From Eggerthella timonensis (GTDB taxonomy: Bacteria > Actinomycetota > Coriobacteriia > Coriobacteriales > Eggerthellaceae): a stretch of DNA of 64,000 bases. Positions 17,778-25,386 of the stretch are shown piece after piece. The translations under genes and the position numbers were made by a program. Location: assembly GCF_900184265.1 (NCBI RefSeq), contig NZ_FXXA01000002.1, positions 3,331,983 to 3,395,982 of the forward strand, written 5' to 3'. The notes beneath the pieces are model-generated. The model was not told the DNA's origin. It saw only the letters and a program-made list of their open reading frames with translations, and searched no databases. Numbering within the stretch: the first letter of the stretch is position 1; each line of letters begins with the position of its first letter.

Positions 17778-18149
17778 TCATGCGCGCGAGATCTCGGCGA
17801 TCTCCCGGCGGAGCGCGGGCAGATCGGCGTGCGGCGCGACGAGGCGGCGATACAGCCGCTCCACCTCGGCGCGCAGAGCGATCTCCTTCGCTTCGCTCAG
17901 CGCGTAGAACGAGACGCGCAGGTACAGCTCCAGCTCCTTGGCGCTCTCGAGCTGGGACGCGTCGCAGCCGTCGCATCGCTCGAGCTCGTCCGCCAGCTCA
18001 CGCAGCAACCCCGACGTCACGCGGCGCATGCGGTCGTAGCTCGCCTTGCGGTTGCGGTACGCCGTGTACTGCGGCAAGAACAGCGCGGTGCACACCGCCA
18101 GCACCTCGGCGCACGCGGTGAACCACTCGGGCAGCGTGCCCAGCTCCAT
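17778..18149 (-). CDS. Small hypothetical membrane-associated protein
   Basis: 123 residues with an AAGGAGG ribosome binding site. The N-terminus has one hydrophobic segment (EVLAVCTALFLPQYTAY). The rest is a charged helical region (about residues 45-120) likely to form coiled coils, facing the cytoplasm if the basic RNRKASYDRMRR segment marks the inside. I do not recognise the family. It is a single gene between two oppositely facing or separate units. Confidence 0.65.
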   Translation of the reverse strand: MELGTLPEWFTACAEVLAVCTALFLPQYTAYRNRKASYDRMRRVTSGLLRELADELERCDGCDASQLESAKELELYLRVSFYALSEAKEIALRAEVERLYRRLVAPHADLPALRREIAEISRA

Positions 18150-18263
18150 TGCGCGGCCTCCTTCCGGTTTTCGGCGTCCATACAGGCACTATAGGAGGAA
18201 GCGGCAGCGAAGAGCACGCTCGGGCGGCCCTGTCGATACGCCGTTGACCAACGGTGACGCAGG

Positions 18264-19079
18264 CTAGCCCAGAAGCGCGCGGCTGGTTCGGGCTATGCGG
18301 TCGGCGAGTTCGTCGAGAGACGTGCGGCGCAGGGCGGCGAGGGTTTCGAGCAGAGCGGCCAAGCGCGCGTCCTCGGCGGCAGGATCGTAGGGCTCGCCGG
18401 ACTTTGACGGGGCGTCGGTTTCCAGCAGCAGGCGCTCGGCGGGCACGGCCTGCGCGTAAGCGCGACCGCGCTTCGAAGCCAGCATGCGCGGGTTGACGGA
18501 GCAGAAGCTCCCTTCGCGCAGGGCCCGCTGCAGCTCGTCCGACGTTCCCGAGAACCAGTGGAAGATGCAGGCGTTCTCCGCCAGCGCCCCCGCGCCTTCG
18601 AGCACGTCGAGCACCTCGCCCGCCGCGCGCACCGCGTGGATCGACAGCACCTTCCCGCCGCCCGCGCACGCCTGCGCCACGCGCCCGAACGCCGCAACCT
18701 GGGCCTCGCGCGCAGCCGCGCGATCGCCCGCGAAATCGAGGCCGACCTCGCCGATGAAGCGCTCTCCCGCAGCCAGGCGCTCGAACTGCGCCACGTCCCG
18801 CTCGTCGCAGCTGCCGTCGGCGATCCACCAGGGATGCAGCCCCAGCCCCACGCGCACGGCATCGCAGGCTTCCAGCAGCTCGGTCGCGCGCTCGTATCCC
18901 CGCGGCGTGACCGTCACCGAAAACGCCCCCATGCCGTAGGCGGCCATCCCGCGCGCTGCCGTCAGCGCGTCGGGAGCGAAGTCCAGATGGCAGTGCATAT
19001 CGAACAGGCCTACCGCCGATGCCGCACAGAATCCTTCGACTCCGCGCTGCGCACTGCGCTCGGGACGACACGCCGTCAT
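18264..19079 (-). CDS. TatD-family metal-dependent hydrolase
   Basis: 271 residues, starting at the ATG that overlaps the stop of the upstream tcdA gene (ATGA). Metal-binding motifs of the family are present: FDMHCHLDF near the start, GEVGLDF, SIHAVRAAG, FHWFSG and LETDAPS. TatD enzymes are divalent-metal hydrolases acting on DNA 3' ends or on D-aminoacyl-tRNA-like substrates. The protein is cytoplasmic, and the overlap implies co-translation with tcdA. Confidence 0.88.
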   Translation of the reverse strand: MTACRPERSAQRGVEGFCAASAVGLFDMHCHLDFAPDALTAARGMAAYGMGAFSVTVTPRGYERATELLEACDAVRVGLGLHPWWIADGSCDERDVAQFERLAAGERFIGEVGLDFAGDRAAAREAQVAAFGRVAQACAGGGKVLSIHAVRAAGEVLDVLEGAGALAENACIFHWFSGTSDELQRALREGSFCSVNPRMLASKRGRAYAQAVPAERLLLETDAPSKSGEPYDPAAEDARLAALLETLAALRRTSLDELADRIARTSRALLG

Positions 19080-19834
19080 ACGCGCTCCTCCCCCGCATGG
19101 GCGCCCACGCCCGCGAGCGCGCACAGCACCTCGCCGGCGATCATCTGGCCCATGATGGGCGGCACGAACGACGCGGTTCCCAGGTTCGACCGCTCGCGAC
19201 GCTCGGCGCCTTCGCGCACGGGAACGGCCACCGGTTGCTCGCACGAGTACAGCACGCGCAGGTGGCGGATGCCGCGCTTGCGCGCCTCCTTGCGCATGAT
19301 GCGGCACAACGGGCAGTTCACCGTGTCAAACACGTCGGCGAACCGAAAGCAGTCGGGACGCAGCTTGTTCGCCGCGCCCATGCTGCTGACGAGGCGCATG
19401 CCGTGCGCGTCGGCGTACTGCGCGACGGCCAGCTTGGCCGAAATGGTGTCGATGGCGTCGACAACGTAGTCCACGCGGTCGACGTACGCGCCCAGGAACG
19501 CGGGGACGTTCTCGGCCAGCACGAACTCGTCGAGCGCTTCCACCTGCGCATCGGGGTTGATGTCGGCGATCATGCCGCGCGCGACGTCCACCTTCTTGCG
19601 GCCGATGGTGCTGCGAAACGCGATGGCCTGGCGGTTGATGTTGCTGGCCTGCACCACGTCGTGGTCCACCACGATGAGCCTGCCCACGCCGCCGCGTGCG
19701 AGCGCCTCGACGCAGTTCGAGCCCACGCCGCCCACGCCCAGCACCATGACGGTGGACTCCGCGAGGCGCGCGAGGCCGTCGCGTCCCATGATCAGTTCGA
19801 GTTTCGAGGTGGCGGTGTCGCCGGTTGCCGTCAT
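19076..19834 (-). CDS. tcdA: tRNA threonylcarbamoyladenosine dehydratase (ThiF/MoeB family)
   Basis: 252 residues. An ATP/adenylation Rossmann region is visible (VLGVGGVGSNCVEALARGG), then VVDHDVVQASNINRQ, DAIDTISAKLAV and the SSMGAANKLRPD block typical of TcdA/CsdL. It converts t6A37 in tRNA to the cyclic ct6A form using ATP. The start follows AGAAAGGATGCGC; a second ATG two codons upstream is possible. It is the first gene of a two-gene unit with the TatD hydrolase. Confidence 0.88.
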   Translation of the reverse strand: MTATGDTATSKLELIMGRDGLARLAESTVMVLGVGGVGSNCVEALARGGVGRLIVVDHDVVQASNINRQAIAFRSTIGRKKVDVARGMIADINPDAQVEALDEFVLAENVPAFLGAYVDRVDYVVDAIDTISAKLAVAQYADAHGMRLVSSMGAANKLRPDCFRFADVFDTVNCPLCRIMRKEARKRGIRHLRVLYSCEQPVAVPVREGAERRERSNLGTASFVPPIMGQMIAGEVLCALAGVGAHAGEERV

Positions 19835-19953
19835 GCGCATCCTTTCTGTCGGCGACCATGGTAGCACGGGCCGCGCGATCGGACGCGCGAGAAGCGGTGG
19901 CCGACACTTCACGCGCGAACGGCCGCTCTCGCAACCCCCGCGCTATGCAGCGC

Positions 19954-20484
19954 TTACGCCGGGGCGCCGATCCCCAGGCGCTTGAGATCGGCCGCGAAAC
20001 GCTCGGCCGGCAGGCCGAGGCCCTCGAAGCCGGCCGCCCTGCACGCCGTCCGCTCGTTGGCGAGGCGGCACAGCTCGCGCGGGAACGGCGCGCCCGCGTC
20101 GGACGGGAGGGGAAGCGTCAGCGGCAGCAGCTTGTCCACGAGCGCGTTGAGGAACGCGACTGGCCGTCGGCCGTGCGTGCGCGTCACATGGGCCGCGCCG
20201 CCGAAGAACAGGTACGCGTCGATCACGTCCTCGTCGAACCCGCTGGCCGCAAGCGAGGCGCGCAGCGCCGCGAGCGCGACGCGCTCCCAGTCGCGCCACT
20301 CCCCCGGCTGCATGCACGCGAACGCCGCGAACCGGTTGCTTGCGTTCACCAACAGGAGCATGTCGCAGCCGCCGAGCGCCTTGCGATGCGCCTCCCAGCA
20401 GAACAGCAGGTCGTCCACCTCGCCGTACGGCGGCCGCGGCAGGCGCAGGCGACGCTGCAGGGGTATGGTGATGCCAAGCTCCAC
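19954..20484 (-). CDS. DUF6933-like protein
   Basis: 176 residues from a GTG four bases after the stop codon of the upstream patatin gene. It resembles small proteins annotated DUF6933: an early tryptophan-containing helix (LLFCWEAHRKALGG), LLVNASNRFAAFACM, and a helical C-terminal part with AFLNALVDKLLPLTLPLP. No catalytic role is known. Close spacing suggests translation coupled with the patatin gene. The family call is moderate. Confidence 0.65.
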   Translation of the reverse strand: MELGITIPLQRRLRLPRPPYGEVDDLLFCWEAHRKALGGCDMLLLVNASNRFAAFACMQPGEWRDWERVALAALRASLAASGFDEDVIDAYLFFGGAAHVTRTHGRRPVAFLNALVDKLLPLTLPLPSDAGAPFPRELCRLANERTACRAAGFEGLGLPAERFAADLKRLGIGAPA

Positions 20485-20487
20485 GCG

Positions 20488-21408
20488 CTACCCCGTCGCC
20501 TGCGAGGGACGCAGCCACGATTCCCACGCATCGGCCTCGCGCCGTGCCTGCGCGTAGCCGCGCTCGTAGGCCGCCTGCAGCTTCGCGTAGCTCGTCTCCT
20601 TGTTCGACACGGGCATCTCCTCGGGATAGAACACGCACGCCGCGCCCGCGCGCTCGAGCCGCTCCACCTCGTCGCACAGCGCGTTGTAGGGGCGCCAGCG
20701 CTCGATGGTGCACGCGGCCACCGCCGGATACGTCCGAAACGCGGTGCGGAACAGGGCCCGCACGGGCGCGGCGAGGGGCTTCTTGCGGTAGCCGCGCACC
20801 TGCGAGCGGATGATGAAGAACCGCTCGAAGCCGTCGCGCCGCGCCGCGTCGAGCAGGATGCCCCAGCTCTCGCCCATGCCGCCGTCGAGGTACGTGCGCC
20901 CGTCGATCGTCGTGGGCGGCATGAACAGCGGCATCGTGGAGCTCGCGCGCACGCGCAGCATCATGGCGCGCATCGTAGGCATGTCAGCCTTCGTCCACGC
21001 GACCGTGGCGCCCGTCTCCGCGTCGAAGCCCTCGATGTGCACGTCGGCGGGATTGCGCCGGAACGTCTCCCAATCGAACGCCATCGTGTCGCCCGAGCCC
21101 GCGTGCTCCTCGGCGATGCCCTCGTACAGGTACGGGGCGTTGAAGTAGCCGGTGCCGCGCGCGAAGCTGCCGAGGCCGCCGAAGCGCGGGTCCTTCACGA
21201 GGTCGACGAACGATGCCTTCGTGCGCGCGATATCGCGCGACACGTAGTTCACCGTGTGGCTGGAACCGGCGGAGATGCCGTAGACGCGGCCGAAGTTCAG
21301 CTGCCGCTCGAGCAGCGTAACCACCGCGCCCGCCGTGTAGCTGGCGCGCATGCCGCCGCCCTCGATGATGAGCGCGACGTCGGGGATGTTGACGGCGAGG
21401 GATTGCAT
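20488..21408 (-). CDS. Patatin-like phospholipase 2
   Basis: 306 residues, from an ATG with AAAGGGTA upstream. It has the oxyanion motif EGGGMRASYTAG, the nucleophile elbow GISAGSSH and the Asp motif DGGMGESWG. It parallels the lipase at 13410 along its whole length, so the two are paralogues. The likely role is hydrolysis of membrane acyl lipids in the cytoplasm. A DUF6933-like gene follows directly. An upstream extension of the frame over the Ser/Gly gene is a shadow and was not used. Confidence 0.9.
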   Translation of the reverse strand: MQSLAVNIPDVALIIEGGGMRASYTAGAVVTLLERQLNFGRVYGISAGSSHTVNYVSRDIARTKASFVDLVKDPRFGGLGSFARGTGYFNAPYLYEGIAEEHAGSGDTMAFDWETFRRNPADVHIEGFDAETGATVAWTKADMPTMRAMMLRVRASSTMPLFMPPTTIDGRTYLDGGMGESWGILLDAARRDGFERFFIIRSQVRGYRKKPLAAPVRALFRTAFRTYPAVAACTIERWRPYNALCDEVERLERAGAACVFYPEEMPVSNKETSYAKLQAAYERGYAQARREADAWESWLRPSQATG

Positions 21409-21436
21409 ACCGGCCAGTATACCCTTTGCCGCGCCG

Positions 21437-22561
21437 TTACGCCGCCGCGGCCCCTGCGGTCGCGGCCGCAGCCGGCTGGGCGGAGCCGAGGGTGCCGGAC
21501 GCGCCGGAGCCCGTCGTCGAGCCGGCCGTGCTTCCGGAGCCCGTCGACCCGCTCGCGCTGCCCGAGCCGGAGCCGGAACCGCCGCTGGAGCCGTCGCTGC
21601 CCGTGTTGGGCGTCGCACCGCCCGAGCCCGTATCGCCGCTGCCCGAGCCGCTGCCGCTGCCCGACGAGCCGTCGGAGCCCGTGGAGCCGCCCGAACCCGA
21701 CGACCCCGTATCCGAACCGGAGCCCGAGCCCGACGACGAACCGGACCCCGACGACCCCGACCCCGAGCTCGACCCGGAATCGGTTCCTGAGCCGGAGCCC
21801 GAGCCCGACGAGCCCTGATCGCCCGACGAGCCCTTGTTCTGGTCCTTCGAGGAGTCCTTGGACGCGTCGTCCTTCGTCCCAGACGAGGAGGAGCCCGACG
21901 AAGCGTCGGCGCCGGGCGAAGCGGCCGGCGCATCGTCGACCGACTGGCTGCGCGACGGCAGGATGGGCTCGGTCTTCGCGCCCACGCCTTGGCCTGCCGA
22001 CACGAAGTCGATGACGAACGCCGACACCGCCACGGCCAGCAGCGCCGATACGACGGACACGATCACCACGCCGCGCTTGAACTTCTTCTTGCGCTGGCGC
22101 TCGGCGCGCGCCCGCCGCACGACGTCGTCGCCGTCGAGCGAGGCATCGTCCACGCGCGGCGTACGGGAACGGGAGCGCGACGAGGCCGTCGGCAGCGCCG
22201 TCGTCTCGGCAGCGTCGAGCCGCGCGGTCGCCCCGTCGCGCGACCCCTGAGCCGTATCGCCTTTCGCGCCCGCGCCCTCGCCGTCCTTCGCGCCCTTCGC
22301 CCCCATCGCCAGCGTCTCGCCGGGATGCAGGTCGCGCAGCTTGTCGGCCGAGCGTTGCAGGAACTTCTTGTACAGCTGGGACGCCACGGCCGAAACCACG
22401 GAGCCGACGCCCACGCCGATGACCGATCCGTAGATGCCGATTTGGGAAGCGAGCAGCATGGAGGTGACCGCCGCCAAAGCACCGGCTATCACCTGGGCAA
22501 ACGATAGATCGTCGAAAAGGCCGCCCGTTTTGGTCTTTCCATCGCTTGCTCGTTGCGCCAT
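21437..22561 (-). CDS. Membrane protein with long Ser/Gly-rich C-terminal tail
   Basis: 374 residues from an ATG with GAGGAGG seven bases upstream. The N-terminal 60 residues hold hydrophobic segments (VIAGALAAVTSMLLASQIGIY, VIGVGVGSVVSAVAS). A charged cytoplasmic-type region follows (RRARAERQRKKKFKRG), then another membrane segment near residue 170 (VVIVSVVSALLAVAVSAFVI). The last 160 or so residues are mostly Ser, Gly, Asp and Thr (SGSGSG runs), probably exposed outside the cell as a flexible stalk. No sorting motif is seen. It may be a cell-envelope protein; the function is unknown. The repetitive DNA may vary in length between strains. Confidence 0.7.
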   Translation of the reverse strand: MAQRASDGKTKTGGLFDDLSFAQVIAGALAAVTSMLLASQIGIYGSVIGVGVGSVVSAVASQLYKKFLQRSADKLRDLHPGETLAMGAKGAKDGEGAGAKGDTAQGSRDGATARLDAAETTALPTASSRSRSRTPRVDDASLDGDDVVRRARAERQRKKKFKRGVVIVSVVSALLAVAVSAFVIDFVSAGQGVGAKTEPILPSRSQSVDDAPAASPGADASSGSSSSGTKDDASKDSSKDQNKGSSGDQGSSGSGSGSGTDSGSSSGSGSSGSGSSSGSGSGSDTGSSGSGGSTGSDGSSGSGSGSGSGDTGSGGATPNTGSDGSSGGSGSGSGSASGSTGSGSTAGSTTGSGASGTLGSAQPAAAATAGAAAA

Positions 22562-22708
22562 CGCATGTCCTCCTCGCGTCGCTCTCGCCGGCGCCCATCG
22601 CCGGTCTCTCCCCTCGAACATACCCGAGGAATATGAAGCCCTTGCGCACTCCACCCAACCGTTACCGGCAAGCCACAGAACCCTCGCACCTCGCCGCACC
22701 CAGCTTGT

Positions 22709-22860
22709 TGGGCGCAAAACGGCACCCATGACAATTCCGAAGGGGAGGAACGCGCGAGGAACGGGCATAGCGGTTTCGCCACCTGGGATTTTGTGCGTTA
22801 CCGAAGCGACGAGGCGGCCGAACGCGCGAAATCATTGTCATGAGTGCCGTTTTGCACCCA
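22709..22860. repeat. Palindromic intergenic element, type B, copy 1
   Basis: Inverted repeats at about 22709-22736 and 22834-22860 (GGGCGCAAAACGGCAC, CATGACAATT and complements) enclose about 97 bp. The interior carries GCCACCTGGGATTTTGTGC, the reverse complement of the AAACCCCAGGTGGC-like core. The matching copy is at 49816 in the opposite interior orientation. Confidence 0.8.
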
Positions 22861-23001
22861 CATCGTCGGGGGGCCTCGCCCGACGAGGGGGGGCTCCACC
22901 CGCATCGTCGGGGAGTCGGCCGTTGTCCACATCGACGGGGGCAACCCTCGGCCACATCGCCGGGGGCCGGCCTCGCCCACATCGCCGAGGCCTCCGCGAG
23001 G
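22858..23001. repeat. Degenerate tandem repeats, period 25-27 bp
   Basis: Five copies of CCACATCGNCGGGG-like sequence start at 22858, 22900, 22927, 22952 and 22977. The last four are 25-27 bp apart. They lie between palindromic element B1 and the prenol-kinase-like gene. No gene is seen in 22562-23029. They lack the identical repeats and unique spacers of a CRISPR array. Confidence 0.75.
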
Positions 23002-23029
23002 CGCGCGACGGAGCTGGAACAGCGCTTCC

Positions 23030-24508
23030 CTACACCACCACGAGCAGCCCGAGCAGCACGACGGCGACGCCGCTCATGAGGTTCACGGCGTCGTTCGTCA
23101 CCCAGGCATAGCCGGACACGAGCGCGGCCTGCGCGCCGCACGGCGGCGTCTCCACGAGGTCGCCCTCGCCGTCGCCCGGGCAGCGGTACTTCGCCTGCAT
23201 GAGCACGCCCAGCACGCTGTCCACAAGCGAGCCCACGATGCCGCACGCGATGATGAAGAAGAACGCGTCGGGCCCGGTGGGCAGCGCGTAGCCGAACGAG
23301 TGGAACAGCAGCATGGCCAGAAACGCCGAGGTCGTCGCGCCGACGACGGTGGCCGCGAGCCCGAGCGGGCTCACGCCGCCCGACAGCCCGCGCTGCATCG
23401 GCTCGCGCGTGAGGATGTTCACGGGCGGCCGACGGCTGTACACGCCCACCTCGGACGCCCACGTGTCGGCGGTGCTGGCCGCCAGCGCGCCCGACGCGAG
23501 GATGAGCAGCCACGGGTCGCCCACCGCCGTGTAGGCCAGCGCGCACGCGAGGAACGGCACGCTGTTCGCCAGCACCTGCCGCAGCTTGCGCGGGCCGCCG
23601 TGCTTGCGCGACGCGGGCGCGCCGCCGTCGCGCTTCGCGGCCCGCAGCGCCATGAGCTTCGAGGCGATGTTCGAGCTGCCGAAGAACCACATGAGCAGCA
23701 GCCATAGCGGCCAGCCGCCGATGGCGAACGCGAGCGTGCCAACCGCCACGGCGCCGAGGCCGCCCGGCACCGTGAGCAGGCGCAACCGAAACGACGCGAG
23801 CGCCACCGCGCCGGACAGCAGCAGCCCCACGAGCGCGGGCGTGTACGCCGCGGCGGGCAGGAACGCGGCCGCGTACAGCGCCGACACGCCCAGCGGCACG
23901 AACAGGTTGTCGAGACCGTCCACGGAGAACAGCTCGAGCAGCGTGGCCGCCGCCGCCAGCACGAGCGCGATACCCGTGGCCATCGGCACGCCGGACGTCA
24001 CCAGCACGGCGGCGCACGAGGCGAAGCTCGCGAGGAACATCGTCGCGCTTCCCACGAAGGTCTTGCCCGGCGCGCCGGGAATCGTCCGCTTCCCGAACCG
24101 CGAGCCGAACACGGCGGCGAACCCGTCGCCGAACGCCATGCAGAAGATGCCGAGCGCGCCCACGTACGGCGCGCCGATGCCGAACGAGAACAGCGCGAGC
24201 GCCGTCAGCGACACGGCGTAGTACACCGTGCCCGGCGTGTCCTCGCCGCCGTCGCGTCCCATGAACGTCAGCTTCTGCCGACGGTACGCGTACGCGTTCA
24301 CGAGGATGAACGTGGCGGGCAGCACCGCTGCCCACACGGCCGAGGTGAAGAACCCCGCCGCGATGAGCCACCAGCCGCCCAGCGCGATGTGCACGAGCTT
24401 GCGGGTGGCCTCCGACGTGGCGCCCCGACGCGCGGCCAGGCTGGACGCGCCCAGCACCGCCAGCACGTACGCGAGCGAAACGCCCAGGCCGATCAGGCTC
24501 TCCATCAT
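23030..24508 (-). CDS. Two-domain membrane protein: prenol (phytol/dolichol) kinase-like plus DUF92 (prenyl-phosphate kinase-like)
   Basis: 492 residues, almost all membrane segments. The N-terminal half resembles the phytol/dolichol kinase and CDP-diglyceride synthase superfamily (RKLVHIALGGWWLI, FGDGFAAVFGSRFGKR, GKTFVGSATMF). The C-terminal half resembles DUF92/TMEM19, the family of plant VTE6 (FGSSNIASK, ASTADTWASEVGVYS, GGVSPLGLAAT, GIVGSLVDSVLG). In plants VTE5 and VTE6 phosphorylate phytol in two steps, so a single protein could convert a prenol to its diphosphate; this is inference. The start ATG overlaps the crtB stop, placing it in the crtI-crtB operon. Confidence 0.75.
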   Translation of the reverse strand: MMESLIGLGVSLAYVLAVLGASSLAARRGATSEATRKLVHIALGGWWLIAAGFFTSAVWAAVLPATFILVNAYAYRRQKLTFMGRDGGEDTPGTVYYAVSLTALALFSFGIGAPYVGALGIFCMAFGDGFAAVFGSRFGKRTIPGAPGKTFVGSATMFLASFASCAAVLVTSGVPMATGIALVLAAAATLLELFSVDGLDNLFVPLGVSALYAAAFLPAAAYTPALVGLLLSGAVALASFRLRLLTVPGGLGAVAVGTLAFAIGGWPLWLLLMWFFGSSNIASKLMALRAAKRDGGAPASRKHGGPRKLRQVLANSVPFLACALAYTAVGDPWLLILASGALAASTADTWASEVGVYSRRPPVNILTREPMQRGLSGGVSPLGLAATVVGATTSAFLAMLLFHSFGYALPTGPDAFFFIIACGIVGSLVDSVLGVLMQAKYRCPGDGEGDLVETPPCGAQAALVSGYAWVTNDAVNLMSGVAVVLLGLLVVV

Positions 24509-25386
24509 CGCCTTCCCTCCTCGAGCGCGCGCACGGCGTCGCCCACCAGCCGCGCTGCGGCGTCCTGTCCCACGGCGGCGCGGCGCTCGAAGCACTGGTA
24601 GCCGCCCGCACGCACCTCGTCCAGGATGCCGCGGTACAGGTACAGCGACGACAGCGTGGGCAGCCGGCTGTCGTCGTCGAGCGCGAACACGTCGCGCTCC
24701 ATGGGCCGGTACAGCTCCTCCGAGCGGTGCGCCACCGCCTCCCATGCGTCGCGGAACGCCCCGTCCACCGCGTGCGCGCGCAGGCGCTCCGGCCCGTACG
24801 ACGCGGCCTCCAGAACCCGGACGGGCAGGTAGACGCGCCCGTTTTCCAGATCCTCGCCCACGTCGCGCAGGATGTTGGTCAGCTGCATGGCCACGCCGAG
24901 CGCCACCGCGCTGTCGCGCAGTCCGTCGTCCACCTCGGAGCCGGCATGCAGGATCGGCAGCAGCATGAGCCCCACCGAGCCCGCCACGTAGTAGCCGTAC
25001 TCCTCCAGGTCGCCCATCGTCTCGGGCTGGCGGAACGCCAGGTCGCGGCGCTGCCCCTCCAGCATATCGAAGAAGGGCGCCGCCTCCAGGTCGAACAGGG
25101 AGCACACGGCGTCGAGCGCGCGCCACAGCGGCGCGTCGGGCACGCGCCCCGCGAAGAAGCCTGTGAGATCGTTGTTCACCTGCTCGAGCTTCGCCGCGCT
25201 GGCGTCGACGTCGACGCAATCGTCGGCCAGGCGGCAGAACGCGTACAGCGCGTACACGCTCTGGCGCTTCGGCTCCGGCAGCAGCGAGAACGCCCGGTAG
25301 AAGCTGTTGGAATTCCGTTCGATCACGTTCTCGCACCAGGCGAAATCGTCGGCGCGGTCGGCGAACGCGCTAGGAGACGCGATCAT
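24505..25386 (-). CDS. crtB: Phytoene/squalene-type synthase
   Basis: 293 residues. Both Asp-rich motifs of head-to-head prenyl synthases are present: RLADDCVDVDA (near residue 52) and TNILRDVGED (near 170), plus YYVAGSVGLM and GRVYLP. The enzyme condenses two prenyl diphosphates to a carotenoid precursor at the membrane surface. Whether the product is C30 or C40 cannot be read. The gene overlaps crtI by 17 bases and the kinase-like gene by 4 bases, so all three form one unit. Confidence 0.85.
   Translation of the reverse strand: MIASPSAFADRADDFAWCENVIERNSNSFYRAFSLLPEPKRQSVYALYAFCRLADDCVDVDASAAKLEQVNNDLTGFFAGRVPDAPLWRALDAVCSLFDLEAAPFFDMLEGQRRDLAFRQPETMGDLEEYGYYVAGSVGLMLLPILHAGSEVDDGLRDSAVALGVAMQLTNILRDVGEDLENGRVYLPVRVLEAASYGPERLRAHAVDGAFRDAWEAVAHRSEELYRPMERDVFALDDDSRLPTLSSLYLYRGILDEVRAGGYQCFERRAAVGQDAAARLVGDAVRALEEGRR

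Noticed and set aside
21437-21933. CRISPR-like short repeats
   Set aside because: The repeats are Ser/Gly codons inside a coding frame with a good start and membrane segments; no regular spacers.
22858-23001. CRISPR array
   Set aside because: Units are degenerate and head-to-tail with 25-27 bp period; there are no unique spacers or cas genes.
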